Assembly (NCBI GenBank): GCA_005778225.1
Contig: SXPC01000203.1
Location: 1 to 36,802 of the forward strand
Length of the DNA stretch: 36,802 nt
Direction of reading: 5' to 3'
DNA from: Planctomyces sp.
GTDB lineage: Bacteria > Planctomycetota > Planctomycetia > Planctomycetales > Planctomycetaceae
The position numbers and the translations under genes were made by a program. Positions 25,809 through 34,697 of the stretch are shown here, one piece after another; positions within the stretch are counted from its first letter, which is position 1; the number at the start of each line of letters is the position of its first letter. The notes below the pieces were generated by a model. That model did not search any database. It saw nothing but the letters and a program-made list of their open reading frames with translations, and was not told where the DNA came from.

Positions 25809-27935
25809 CTACTTGGAAGAGTCCGAGGTTGGTTCTGATTGGGATGGTGGTCCAGACGTCCCGGTCAGGATCGAACGAGCCTTGCCCCAAGTCGTGCTGC
25901 TGCTACTGCTGCTCGACTTGCTGCTCTTGCTCTCTTTCGACTCCGACTTTTCGTCATCGGCAGGTCGCTCTTCGAATTTCGGTTTGGTGCTGACTCCCTG
26001 GAGGAATGACTTCTTGGCGAAGCCTGGAGTCTGGTCTTCTTCCTCTTCCTTTTCTTTTTCGGATCTGTCTGAATTGATGCCAAGCAATGGTTCGCTGGCC
26101 AGAGGTTTGGTGGAGTTTTCGTCGAGGACGCCCTTCTGGAACATGTTGGGCGTGTTGTGGAGGTGGCCAACTGCTCTTGTTGGGCTGATGTTGTTGGAAT
26201 CGATGAACGGGCCACTTTGTTTTGGACGCTCATACAGACGTCCTGCCAAAGGCAGCTCATCAATACCAATGCGAGCTTCCAGATTGTGCTGACGATCAGC
26301 CTGAGCCAACATTAACGCCACATCGGGGAATGTCGCTCCGAGTTCGATCACCGTACGAATCACATCGTCCAGACGGTTGGAGACTTTTCGCACCTGACTT
26401 TGCTCTCCGACATGGTGACGACTGATCGTGATGACCTGTTCGGAAGCTCCGCCTGAGATGAGGATGTCTTTGCCTGCACGAATCGCAACGGGAGTAATCA
26501 GCTTCTGCTCTGCTCCGAACAACACAACTTCCGGTTTCAGAATGGTCGTCAGGTGAACCATTGGTTCGCCCTTGGTATCCAGAACGTGGAGCTTGAACTG
26601 ATCGTTCATTTGTTCGCCGCGAATAAAGGGATCGCGTTCATCAATGACGGTCATGGCGCGGAAGGCACCGAAGCGAGTCTCCTTACTTGGCTCATCAAGC
26701 AGGCGTCGCAGTGCAAGCATCGCTTCTGCATCCTTCGTCACAGCCATCGCAGCCAGGGCATAAACACGGAAGGCGGGCTCATCTTTGGCTGCTTCGTAAA
26801 GTACGTCGACACCCTTGGTATCGCCCAAATACGCCAGCGAAATCGCAGCATAGAAACGACATTCCAGAGTCGGAGCCTTTAAGCCTTCATACAGAATCGA
26901 TTTGGTCTTTTCGCCGATGGCTTCCAGTTGGATACAGGCATGTTCGGCTTTGTCGGGATTGTGAAGATCTTCCTTGAGACGCTCCATACGGACGCGTTGC
27001 TCAACTTCTGTCTCTTTGAAAGCGATGTTCTGGATGACTCGCCAATAACGGCCGTAGTCTTCTTTATAGGACTTGTGAATATTCAGGACGATCTTCTTGT
27101 CGGTCTTGGCTTCTGCCAACGGGACCCGGTGACCGTGTTCGTTATAGTCAAAGAATCGAGTTCCAATCCGTTCCGCGATCCGCTCCGAGTTACGACCGAT
27201 GCGGAAGTCGCTGTTGAGAAACAAAGACATATCGCGGTCTTTGATGTTGGTTGCACCCCCCACGATTTTTCCCACGACAAGTTCCGGATGGAGCTGTCCG
27301 TCATTCGGATTGACTCCAGGAGCATCCAGCCCGACCAGAATCGGTCCTTGCGCTCTCGCAACAGTTTTACCTTCCAGGACCTTCTCATCGGAGACCATCA
27401 TCTTTTCGACAAGGTCACATTCCATCAGCCACCCGCCGTTGAGACTGCGTGCTTCTGAACCGGGTGGCAGTTTGACTTCGACATCAAACTGATCTCCTTT
27501 TTTCGCCAGCACGGGCTGATAGGCCCGGACAATCACGAGTGCCGTCGAAGGCGACTGGAGAATGGCGTTTGGATTTGGAACACCACGTCGTCGCATATCT
27601 TCCAGCAGCCGAGTCCGCTCATAACTTGCCGGGTGATCGCCACCTGTATTGGGCAGGCCGGTGATCAGCCCGATCCCTTCCAGGACAACGACGTTCGTTC
27701 CAGAGACGTTCGTATGGTCGCCAATCATCGGCGGCTCATAGACATCGAGCTGTTCGTCGGTGCGGAACTGGTCATCGTTTCCGACTTCGTTGATGAACTT
27801 TGTTTTGGGCTTCATCATTGACGAAATCGAACCCAGGCCAAGCGACGTACAGCCGCTCGGTAATGCCAGCAAGGTGATCGCAGTCAGACTTGCCGTAACA
27901 GTCAGGAGACTTCGGATCAGAGGTGTTCGGGCCAT
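25809..27935 (-). CDS. FlgI-like (P-ring) lipoprotein with inserted HEAT repeats
   Basis: The protein has 708 residues from the ATG at 27935, chosen because it gives a lipoprotein signal ending LPSGC (Cys29) and has GGAG upstream. Residues about 80-310 resemble the N-terminal part of flagellar P-ring protein FlgI (VVVLEGIGLITGLPNTGGD, STALVIVRAYQPVLAKKGDQ, ARAQGPILVG, SLFLNSDFRIGRNSERIAER). Residues about 325-440 are HEAT-like helices (ECRFYAAISLAYLGDTKG, FRVYALAAMAVTKDAEA). Residues about 465-562 return to FlgI character (SNRLDDVIRTVIELGATFPD, VALMLAQ). The last 70 residues are a Ser/Lys/Glu tail. No flagellar gene is near. True FlgI has an ordinary signal peptide rather than a lipobox, so an envelope role outside the flagellum is inferred. 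Confidence 0.8.
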   Translation of the reverse strand: MARTPLIRSLLTVTASLTAITLLALPSGCTSLGLGSISSMMKPKTKFINEVGNDDQFRTDEQLDVYEPPMIGDHTNVSGTNVVVLEGIGLITGLPNTGGDHPASYERTRLLEDMRRRGVPNPNAILQSPSTALVIVRAYQPVLAKKGDQFDVEVKLPPGSEARSLNGGWLMECDLVEKMMVSDEKVLEGKTVARAQGPILVGLDAPGVNPNDGQLHPELVVGKIVGGATNIKDRDMSLFLNSDFRIGRNSERIAERIGTRFFDYNEHGHRVPLAEAKTDKKIVLNIHKSYKEDYGRYWRVIQNIAFKETEVEQRVRMERLKEDLHNPDKAEHACIQLEAIGEKTKSILYEGLKAPTLECRFYAAISLAYLGDTKGVDVLYEAAKDEPAFRVYALAAMAVTKDAEAMLALRRLLDEPSKETRFGAFRAMTVIDERDPFIRGEQMNDQFKLHVLDTKGEPMVHLTTILKPEVVLFGAEQKLITPVAIRAGKDILISGGASEQVITISRHHVGEQSQVRKVSNRLDDVIRTVIELGATFPDVALMLAQADRQHNLEARIGIDELPLAGRLYERPKQSGPFIDSNNISPTRAVGHLHNTPNMFQKGVLDENSTKPLASEPLLGINSDRSEKEKEEEEDQTPGFAKKSFLQGVSTKPKFEERPADDEKSESKESKSSKSSSSSSSTTWGKARSILTGTSGPPSQSEPTSDSSK

Positions 27936-28288
27936 GAGGCAGGCTCCACGATTCCGTTTGAGGAGGGGGTCGACACCCGGGGAAGGGATCGACTGGGTGG
28001 AATCGTCTGGGGGGAAGTGAACGAGAAGTGAGGTGAGGAGGGGGTTGCGTGCTAAATCGAACAGTGAAAATCGATCTCGCGACACAAGCGGCGCAAACTA
28101 CGACACCAGCCTGACATCGTCAAGAGGCCTCAACGAGACTTGCCCGTTGTTGTAAACCTTACCCACGTTCAAACTTGCACTGCGGCAAATCCGCCTATCC
28201 AAAAACGCAGCAACGGTTTACCATAACCTCGTCGCTTCTTTTTCAGTCAAAACCGACTTTTATCACCGCCATTAAGCAGGTCTCACGG
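27936..28288. other. divergent intergenic region, no gene seen
   Basis: These 353 bp separate the FlgI-like gene and lnt, which diverge. Both have in-frame upstream extensions, but these lack conserved character. Both promoters should be here; I could not assign boxes with confidence. Confidence 0.4.
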
Positions 28289-30280
28289 ATGACACCAGCT
28301 TCGACCGAGACATCGACCTCCTCGCCGCTGACAGCCACCCCCTCTGAAGTCTCGTCGCCTCCGCCGCGACGTTCTCTCTTCCGTGTTGATCCCGGACAAA
28401 GCTCTCCTGCTATGAGTTCACCTGTTGAATCCCCCGTCGCCTCAGACAACCTTGTGTCAACAGCAACGACGACACCCACTCCGGAAATCAGTCGACTCAT
28501 TCGCAATGCCCGGACTGCACCTGCGACGTTTCTAGCGGCGCTGGCCTGCACGTCTGCATCGGGGCTGGCATTGTATGCCTGCTTCTTTCCGTTGAACCTC
28601 GGGTTCCTTGCCTGGGTGGCGCTGGTTCCGATGTTGATGCTCGTCCGCATTCCTCGCCCGACGCGTGGAATGTACACGGCGTCTTTCCTGGGCGGACTCG
28701 CATTTTTCGTCCCCGCGCTGCAATGGATGCGACTCGGGGACATCAGTATGTACATCGCTTGGGGAGCGCTATCGTTTTACTGCGCCCTCTATTTCCCGCT
28801 ATTCCTGCGACTGTGTCGCGTCAGCGTGCATCGACTCAAGCTGCCGCTGGTTGTCGCCGCCCCGGTGATCTGGACAGGGTTCGAATTCCTCCGCTCACAC
28901 CTGATGACCGGCTTCTCGTGGTACTTCCTGGCCCATACGCAATACCAGTGGCTGCCGATGATTCAGATCGCAGACCTCTTCGGGACGTATGCCATCTCGT
29001 TTGTCATCGTCGCGATGAATGTCGCTTTGCTGACACTTGTTCCATCCCGGCTTTACCGACGTCTGGGCCTGCTCTCTATCAATGATCAATCACTCGATGC
29101 TCCCTCGTTCACGCCACACGTTTATCCTCTGCGGTCGTTCGCCTTCGCCGCGACGGTATTCTGTCTGACTTATCTCTATGGAACGATCCGCCTGTCTCAC
29201 GAAGCCTTTCCCGTCGGTCCGAGGCTGGCATTGATTCAAGGGAACTTTGTCGCCTCGATGGCTCCTGAGAACAATCATCAGGAAGTTCTCTTTACCTACG
29301 AAGACCTGACGTCTCAATCTGTCCAGCATCAGCCCGATGTCATCATCTGGCCGGAGGCGATGTTCCGCTTCCCGTTGTTCGATCGCAATGGCATCAGCGA
29401 CGAAAACACGCTTCGCAGCATCGCGCCCTTCGTGCAGACCGAGTACTGGTCTGATCCGCGCACCAAGGACCACCTCAAGGAAATCGCTGACCGCACAGGA
29501 GCCGCCTCGATCATCGGCATCACGACCTATCAAGCCGAGAAAGACCGACTCGATTCCTACAACTCCGCGGTCTTCATCAAGCCCGAAGAAGGCATTCAGG
29601 CACGTTACGACAAGATTCACCTCGTCCCTTTTGGCGAGTACCTGCCTCTGTACCAGCAGATCCCTTTCCTCGAAAAGCTGACGCCCATTGCTGCCGATAT
29701 GGGCTTGGATTCGGGCAAAGTCGCTACTTCGTTCAACTATGAAGGCTATCGTTATTCACCGGTCATCTGCTTTGAAGACTCGGTCCCTCATCTGGTCCGC
29801 GACGTCGTCAACGCGACTCGACTTCCAGAGGACAAACTCAGCCACGGCGATGTTACTTATCGACGCGATGTCGATTGCCTCGTCAACCTCTCCAATGATG
29901 GCTGGTTCCATGGCAGCAGCGAACACGATCAACACCTGATCACCGCCCTGTTCCGCTGTGTCGAAAACCGCGTCCCTCTCGCGCGTGCTGCCAATATGGG
30001 GATCTCGGCTTTCATTGATGGCGATGGTCACATCATCGAGCCGGAAGTGTTCATTGATGGCGATTTTGAATCGGAAGGCCCGCTGCGAAATTCCATGCGA
30101 GACTTTTCGGGACGCTTTCACCGCCAGCTCAATGCCGCTCTGGTCACGCCAATTCCTCTTGATCCGCGCAGCAGTTTTTACACCACCTGGGGCGACTGGT
30201 TCTCCCAGCTTTGTCTGATCGCCACGGGCGTCGTCTTCGTCATCGCGTTAACACCTCGATTCCAGCCCGCTGCCATTTGA
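28289..30280 (+). CDS. lnt: apolipoprotein N-acyltransferase
   Basis: The protein has 663 residues from the ATG at 28289. Lnt adds the third acyl chain to lipoproteins in the inner membrane. After a Ser/Thr/Pro-rich N-terminus of about 70 residues come several membrane helices (80-305), including LNLGFLAWVALVPMLML and VAAPVIWTGFEFLRSHLMTG. The periplasmic nitrilase domain starts near 311. The catalytic triad is visible: Glu356 (IIWPEAMFRF), Lys442 (RYDKIHLVPFGEYLP) and Cys494 (PVICFEDSVP). LVNLSNDGWFHGS is also conserved. The long N-terminus is unusual, and a start at Met42 is possible. The many lipoproteins in this window are potential substrates. mutY follows after 81 bp. Confidence 0.95.
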   Translation: MTPASTETSTSSPLTATPSEVSSPPPRRSLFRVDPGQSSPAMSSPVESPVASDNLVSTATTTPTPEISRLIRNARTAPATFLAALACTSASGLALYACFFPLNLGFLAWVALVPMLMLVRIPRPTRGMYTASFLGGLAFFVPALQWMRLGDISMYIAWGALSFYCALYFPLFLRLCRVSVHRLKLPLVVAAPVIWTGFEFLRSHLMTGFSWYFLAHTQYQWLPMIQIADLFGTYAISFVIVAMNVALLTLVPSRLYRRLGLLSINDQSLDAPSFTPHVYPLRSFAFAATVFCLTYLYGTIRLSHEAFPVGPRLALIQGNFVASMAPENNHQEVLFTYEDLTSQSVQHQPDVIIWPEAMFRFPLFDRNGISDENTLRSIAPFVQTEYWSDPRTKDHLKEIADRTGAASIIGITTYQAEKDRLDSYNSAVFIKPEEGIQARYDKIHLVPFGEYLPLYQQIPFLEKLTPIAADMGLDSGKVATSFNYEGYRYSPVICFEDSVPHLVRDVVNATRLPEDKLSHGDVTYRRDVDCLVNLSNDGWFHGSSEHDQHLITALFRCVENRVPLARAANMGISAFIDGDGHIIEPEVFIDGDFESEGPLRNSMRDFSGRFHRQLNAALVTPIPLDPRSSFYTTWGDWFSQLCLIATGVVFVIALTPRFQPAAI

Positions 30281-30361
30281 TCAGGCGTTTCGAGGCTAAG
30301 CTTCAGAAGTCCATGGCCCGCTTCGTTGCTGCTCGGGGGGCAATGGCATACGATTCACCTC

Positions 30362-31504
30362 ATGATCCTCCCCGACAAAGCCGCCTTCAAACGCTCTCTT
30401 CTTGCCTGGTATTCGAAGCACGCCAGACCGCTTCCCTGGCGTGCCTCTCATGATCCTTACTGCATCTGGATCAGCGAGATCATGCTGCAACAGACGACCG
30501 TCGCTGCCGTCATTCCATACTTCGAACGCTTTCTCACGAAGTTCCCCGATGTCGCCTCGCTGGCCGCCTCGGACGAACAAGACGTCCTTCGACTCTGGGA
30601 AGGCCTGGGCTATTACTCACGCGCTCGCAATCTCCGGAAAGCCGCTCAGGCGATCATGACGCAGCACGAGGGAGACTTCCCTCAGAACGTCGACGCCCTC
30701 CAGTCTCTCCCCGGCATTGGCCGCTACACAGCGGGCGCGATCGCCTCGTTTGCGTTCAACCTCTCTGCCCCGATCGTCGAAGCCAATACCCAGCGTCTGT
30801 ACGCTCGCCTGGCTGGTTACGAACACGACCTCAAGTCGTCTGCTTCGCAAAAGTTTCTCTGGCAGTTCGCAGAAGCCATCGTTCCGACAAAAGACGCTGG
30901 TCTCTTCAATCAGGCGGTCATGGAACTCGGCAGCCGGATCTGTCGCCCTGTTGAACCATCGTGTGAAACGTGTCCTGTCTCCAAACACTGCGAAGCCTTC
31001 AAGCAGGGAAGGCAAGCCTCCATTCCTGTTCTACCTGCTCGCCAGAAAGCCACCGAGATCGCGCAGGCTTACGTCGTCATCGAACACAATGGCAACGCCC
31101 TCATGCAGCAATACGCTCCAGGCCAGCGCTGGGCAGGACTCTGGGATTTCGTGCGCATTGATCTCCACGAAGAATCATCACTGCGATTGAAGTCCATCAA
31201 AACCGCCACCAGACGCCCGGGCTTATTCCCGCTCGAACCACTGACCGAAGCGGAGATCGCATCAATCGAAGCGCAACTCCAAGAGCAAACCGGCCTGCCT
31301 TGTCGCTTGTCGAAAACGCTCGCGATCTCCCGTCAGTCCGTCACCCGTTATCGCATCACCCTCGTCTGCCTCGAAGCAAGCATCGATTCCCGCAAGCAGC
31401 CTCCCAGCGATCAGTACACCTGGAAAACCTGGGACCAGATCACCCATCTCCCTCTCTCCGTCATGGGGCGTGAACTCCTCACGATCTGCCAGGCAAGATC
31501 ATGA
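30362..31504 (+). CDS. mutY: A/G-specific adenine DNA glycosylase MutY
   Basis: The protein has 380 residues from the ATG at 30362. MutY removes adenine opposite 8-oxoguanine. The catalytic Glu39 is in WISEIMLQQTTV, the helix-hairpin-helix is LPGIGRYTAGAIASFAF (116-132), and the iron-sulfur cluster Cys residues are 194, 201, 204 and 210 (CX6CX2CX5C). The C-terminal part (about 235-375) is the NUDIX-like domain that reads 8-oxoguanine. The second catalytic residue, Asp138 in E. coli (ILDGNVKRV), is Glu140 here (IVEANTQRL), and the following Gly is Ala. The protein otherwise looks intact. The 3' end is 3 bp from the end of convergent xseA. Confidence 0.93.
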   Translation: MILPDKAAFKRSLLAWYSKHARPLPWRASHDPYCIWISEIMLQQTTVAAVIPYFERFLTKFPDVASLAASDEQDVLRLWEGLGYYSRARNLRKAAQAIMTQHEGDFPQNVDALQSLPGIGRYTAGAIASFAFNLSAPIVEANTQRLYARLAGYEHDLKSSASQKFLWQFAEAIVPTKDAGLFNQAVMELGSRICRPVEPSCETCPVSKHCEAFKQGRQASIPVLPARQKATEIAQAYVVIEHNGNALMQQYAPGQRWAGLWDFVRIDLHEESSLRLKSIKTATRRPGLFPLEPLTEAEIASIEAQLQEQTGLPCRLSKTLAISRQSVTRYRITLVCLEASIDSRKQPPSDQYTWKTWDQITHLPLSVMGRELLTICQARS

Positions 31505-31507
31505 TCG

Positions 31508-32725
31508 CTATTGCACACCGGTCGATTCAATGCTGGTCACTGTGGAGTGAATGACGCCGTTCTGAACACGCGTCTGAAGAGGCTGACCTTGTTGGATGTC
31601 GTCGATCGTCGAGACAAGACGACCGTCATTGGTTGTCGTTAAGCTGTACCCACGGGCGAGGGTTTTGAGAGGGCTCAGGTGCTCCAGTTGAGTCGCGAGA
31701 GTAGCGACCTGATGCTGCGAAGTTTGCAGACGAGACTTATACGCTCGCAGCAGACGAGCTTCCCAGTCGTCAACACGTTCCGCGAGTTCCTTAATCCGAC
31801 TCGTCGGGTGAGTCAGGCAGCGACGAGACGCAAGAGCATCCAGGGCGGCTCGGGCACGATGAGCTCGAGTTCGCAGGGCATTGGCGAGTTGAGAACGAGC
31901 CCCTTCGAGCAGCATCAGGAGATCGTCGTATTTCGGCGTGACGATCTCAGCAGCCTCACTCGGCGTGAGGGCACGTCGGTCTGCGACGAGATCGGCGATC
32001 GTCACGTCGATTTCGTGACCAACCGCAGAGATGACCGGGATCGGCGATTCAAAAATCGCTTTCGCAACTGGCTCTTCGTTGAAACAGAAGAGGTCTTCCA
32101 GTGACCCGCCACCACGCCCCGTGATGATGATATCGACATCCGGAATGTGAGCCGCTGCTCGAATGCCAGCCGCGATGTGGTGACTGGCACCGTCTCCTTG
32201 AACGGGGACCGGAACGATGACGAGATTCAGCTTCGGCCAGCGTCTCGTCATGACCTGCAGCATGTCGCGCACGGCGGCTCCCGTCGGACTGGTGACCAGC
32301 GCAATGCGACGAGGCAGAAAGGGGAGGGGACGTTTTCGCTCGGTGTCGAAATAACCTAGCCGAGACAGCTTCTCATGTAGCTGTCGAAACGCCAGTTCCA
32401 GCGGGCCGAGCCCCTGAGGGATCATCTGCTCACAAGTGATCTGGTACGTGCCACGGGCTTCGTAAATGCCCACCGGCCCGACGACGACAACTTCCAGTCC
32501 ATCGTGAATGTCAAATCTGAGGCGGTCCGCTTTCGTTTTCCACATGACCGCCCGAATCTGGCTACGATCATCCTTCAATGTGAAGTAGCAGTGCCCCGAC
32601 GAAGCCCTCGAAAAATTCGAGATCTCCCCGACAACGGCGACGTCGGAAAAGTTCGACTCAATCAGCTCCTTGAGCTCGACCGTCAGCTGAGTAACAGAAA
32701 TAGGTTCCATCGGTTCGTTATACAT
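31508..32725 (-). CDS. xseA: exodeoxyribonuclease VII large subunit
   Basis: The protein has 405 residues from the ATG at 32725; other in-frame ATGs at 32746 and 32710 are possible, and none has a clear ribosome binding site. XseA with XseB degrades single-stranded DNA in repair. An N-terminal OB fold (PISVTQLTVELKELIE, VVGEISNFSRASSGHCYFTL) is followed by the catalytic domain with RRIALVTSPTGAAVRDML, the motif GRGGGSLEDLFCFN (203-216) and PVISAVGHEIDVTIADLVAD, then a long coiled coil and a final LKTLARGYSL. No xseB is nearby. The gene converges on mutY with a 3-bp gap. Confidence 0.95.
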   Translation of the reverse strand: MYNEPMEPISVTQLTVELKELIESNFSDVAVVGEISNFSRASSGHCYFTLKDDRSQIRAVMWKTKADRLRFDIHDGLEVVVVGPVGIYEARGTYQITCEQMIPQGLGPLELAFRQLHEKLSRLGYFDTERKRPLPFLPRRIALVTSPTGAAVRDMLQVMTRRWPKLNLVIVPVPVQGDGASHHIAAGIRAAAHIPDVDIIITGRGGGSLEDLFCFNEEPVAKAIFESPIPVISAVGHEIDVTIADLVADRRALTPSEAAEIVTPKYDDLLMLLEGARSQLANALRTRAHRARAALDALASRRCLTHPTSRIKELAERVDDWEARLLRAYKSRLQTSQHQVATLATQLEHLSPLKTLARGYSLTTTNDGRLVSTIDDIQQGQPLQTRVQNGVIHSTVTSIESTGVQ

Positions 32726-32780
32726 TGCCAGAGCAAGATTGACCATTCCGCGGAACCGTCAGTCACGAGCGGTGTTTCTT

Positions 32781-32908
32781 GTAGGGTCCGCTATGCGGAC
32801 CCATCAATCGACTTACATTGCCAGACCCGCAATGATCCTACATGCCAAAAACCTCGTCTGCCCGACGAACCCAAACCGCACATTGACGCCCCGCACGACG
32901 GACCCTAC
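32781..32908. repeat. dispersed palindromic repeat, class B, in the divergent xseA-dioxygenase region
   Basis: The left end GTAGGGTCCGCTATGCGGAC contains the perfect hairpin GGGTCCGC/GCGGACCC (32784-32802). The right end (32891-32908, CCGCACGACGGACCCTAC) is the inverse of the left end with changes. A middle piece at 32824-32841 (GACCCGCAATGATCCTAC) looks like a diverged third copy. I associate this motif with planctomycete genomes. It sits where the promoters of both genes should be. Confidence 0.75.
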
Positions 32909-32959
32909 AAATCATTCATGTTCGCATTCTCTTCGCCCATCCCATCGAGAGCCCAGCCC

Positions 32960-33679
32960 ATGTCCAATCTCTATCTCCCACGACGCCAGTTCCTCACCTC
33001 CACAGCTGCCCTCGCTGCTGCGGCCTGGTGGACAACCCCCGGCGCGTTCGCAGAAGAACTCACCCGCACAGCCCGCACCACCGAAGGCCCGTTTTATCCC
33101 GATCATCTGCCTCTCGATACCGACAACGATCTGATTCTCCTCAACGACAACATCACTCCATCCCTCGGCCAGATCACTCACCTCACCGGGAAAGTCCTGA
33201 CGGCTGCGGGCGAGCCGGTGCGTAATGCCTATGTCGAGATCTGGCAATGTGACCACAACGGCCACTACATTCACACCGCCAACAACTTCGGCGAAGAAGA
33301 TAAGAACTTCCAGGGCTACGGCCGGTTCCTGACCAATGCGAAAGGCGAGTACTACTTCCGCACGATCAAGCCAGTCCCGTATCCCGGACGCACGCCGCAC
33401 ATCCACATCGCCGTCAACAAAAACGGCAAGCGTCTGCTAACCTCGCAGATCTTCATCAACGGCGAAAAACAAAACGACAAGGACGGCGTCTACCGACAAA
33501 TCGGCGATGAAACATTGAAGAAGTCCGTGGTCGCTGACTTTATTGCTATTCCCGATTCTCGCCTTAACGAACTCGCTGCCAACTTCGACATCATCCTCGG
33601 CGTCACAGCCATCGAACTCGAAGGCATCGAAGGCCACGGACTTGGCAAGCCGGAGCGCCTGATGAATCGTCGGGGCTAA
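32960..33679 (+). CDS. Tat-exported intradiol ring-cleavage dioxygenase family protein
   Basis: The protein has 239 residues from the ATG at 32960; an in-frame ATG at 32918 would add 14 residues. The N-terminus is a Tat signal (LPRRQFLTSTAALAAAAWW). The rest resembles protocatechuate 3,4-dioxygenase subunits: RTTEGPFYPDHLP, LTGKVLTAAGEPVRNAYVEI and WQCDHNGHYIHT. The four non-heme Fe(III) ligands can be assigned as Tyr103, Tyr141 (PVPYPGR), His147 and His149 (TPHIHIAV). Typical enzymes open catechol-type rings. No aromatic catabolism genes are nearby, and export outside the cytoplasm is unusual for a catabolic enzyme, so the substrate is unknown. Confidence 0.9.
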   Translation: MSNLYLPRRQFLTSTAALAAAAWWTTPGAFAEELTRTARTTEGPFYPDHLPLDTDNDLILLNDNITPSLGQITHLTGKVLTAAGEPVRNAYVEIWQCDHNGHYIHTANNFGEEDKNFQGYGRFLTNAKGEYYFRTIKPVPYPGRTPHIHIAVNKNGKRLLTSQIFINGEKQNDKDGVYRQIGDETLKKSVVADFIAIPDSRLNELAANFDIILGVTAIELEGIEGHGLGKPERLMNRRG

Positions 33680-33690
33680 TTCCCTTTTTA

Positions 33691-33713
33691 GCCCCGGGTG
33701 AGTCACCCGGGGC
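33691..33713. repeat. GC-rich palindrome between convergent genes, class C
   Basis: GCCCCGGGTGA (33691-33701) and TCACCCGGGGC (33703-33713) form a near-perfect palindrome around a single base. It lies between the dioxygenase gene and the convergent unknown gene, 11 bp from the first stop. It may serve as a transcription stop for both. Confidence 0.7.
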
Positions 33714-33731
33714 CATGTGCATTCAATCGTT

Positions 33732-34697
33732 TTACTCCACCAGCACTTTCTTCAACATTTCGAACCAGACGACGTGATGCTCTTTCAACAGTTCGCGCCG
33801 TCGATTGAGTTCAGTCAACGCGTCCGCGAGAACGGTTGCCTTCTCGTCATCCGTCAGCTTGCGATCGGCTGGCGGGTACTCGAATTCACATGTGCAGCGG
33901 ATGACATCGACGTTGGGGACGCTCCGAAAGCCGGAGAGCATCGGATCGTCGGAATCCAGCAGTTTGCGGATCCGCTCTTCCAGTTCGTCGAGCGTGTAGA
34001 GTGAAGTCTCCAGGAACTTCTCCTCCGTAAGAAACCGATACGAATTCGCGGCCCAGTTCAACTCATGCGGCGTCCGTCCCGATGAGACCGGAACATCCTC
34101 GTAGAAGTCATCGACACTTGCGACGAGGCGATAATGAACACCTTCGAAGTCGATGAGCGTCTGCCAGAAACCGATTTCGTAGAACTCCAGCGAGCCCTTC
34201 AATTTCGTCTCATGATCCTCAAACGTGAGTCGACGAATCGCAGGAACATCAGACAGCACGCAGAGGATTTCGACTCGTTCATCCTCTGACCGACACTCCG
34301 CATGCAGCGACTTGCGCGGATAACGCAGATCAAGAGTATGCGTACAAAACCGCTGCTGCTCCGTCGACTTGAAGATCCTCGGCTCCGGTGGCGCACTCCA
34401 GATGCGATATTGCGCATCCCGAGCCGCTTCCTCAAATCCGCTCCATGAATCCGACCGCTCAGGATAACGCCGAGTCAATTCGTCTATCCAGCTCGCAACC
34501 TGCTCATCATGAGGCTTCCCAAACTGATCCGCATTTTGCGAATCATCACCGAAGATCTCCGTGACAACCTCGTTTGTAACCTTCAATTCCGATTCGCTAT
34601 AACACGACCGCCAGCGCCAGGCGTAAAGCAAACCACCCGCGACCATGAAGACCATCACCGCCGTCCCACTTGCCACGATCACCCGTCGCGAGAACAT
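33732..34697 (-). CDS. membrane-anchored protein of unknown function, paralogue 1
   Basis: The protein has 321 residues. An N-terminal hydrophobic segment (VIVASGTAVMVFMVAGGLLY, about 6-25) is either a signal anchor or an uncleaved signal; the rest should lie outside the cytoplasm. It is paralogous to the next gene upstream. The C-terminal halves share LLDSDDP/YLDSDEP, VDV followed by a C-x-C pair (CTCEFEYPPADRKLT versus CSCDQEYGPANRALT) and a final RRR-x-L-x-KEH-x-x-VWFE. I do not recognise the family. The ATG follows the stop of its paralogue directly (TAGATG), so translation is probably coupled. Confidence 0.75.
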   Translation of the reverse strand: MFSRRVIVASGTAVMVFMVAGGLLYAWRWRSCYSESELKVTNEVVTEIFGDDSQNADQFGKPHDEQVASWIDELTRRYPERSDSWSGFEEAARDAQYRIWSAPPEPRIFKSTEQQRFCTHTLDLRYPRKSLHAECRSEDERVEILCVLSDVPAIRRLTFEDHETKLKGSLEFYEIGFWQTLIDFEGVHYRLVASVDDFYEDVPVSSGRTPHELNWAANSYRFLTEEKFLETSLYTLDELEERIRKLLDSDDPMLSGFRSVPNVDVIRCTCEFEYPPADRKLTDDEKATVLADALTELNRRRELLKEHHVVWFEMLKKVLVE

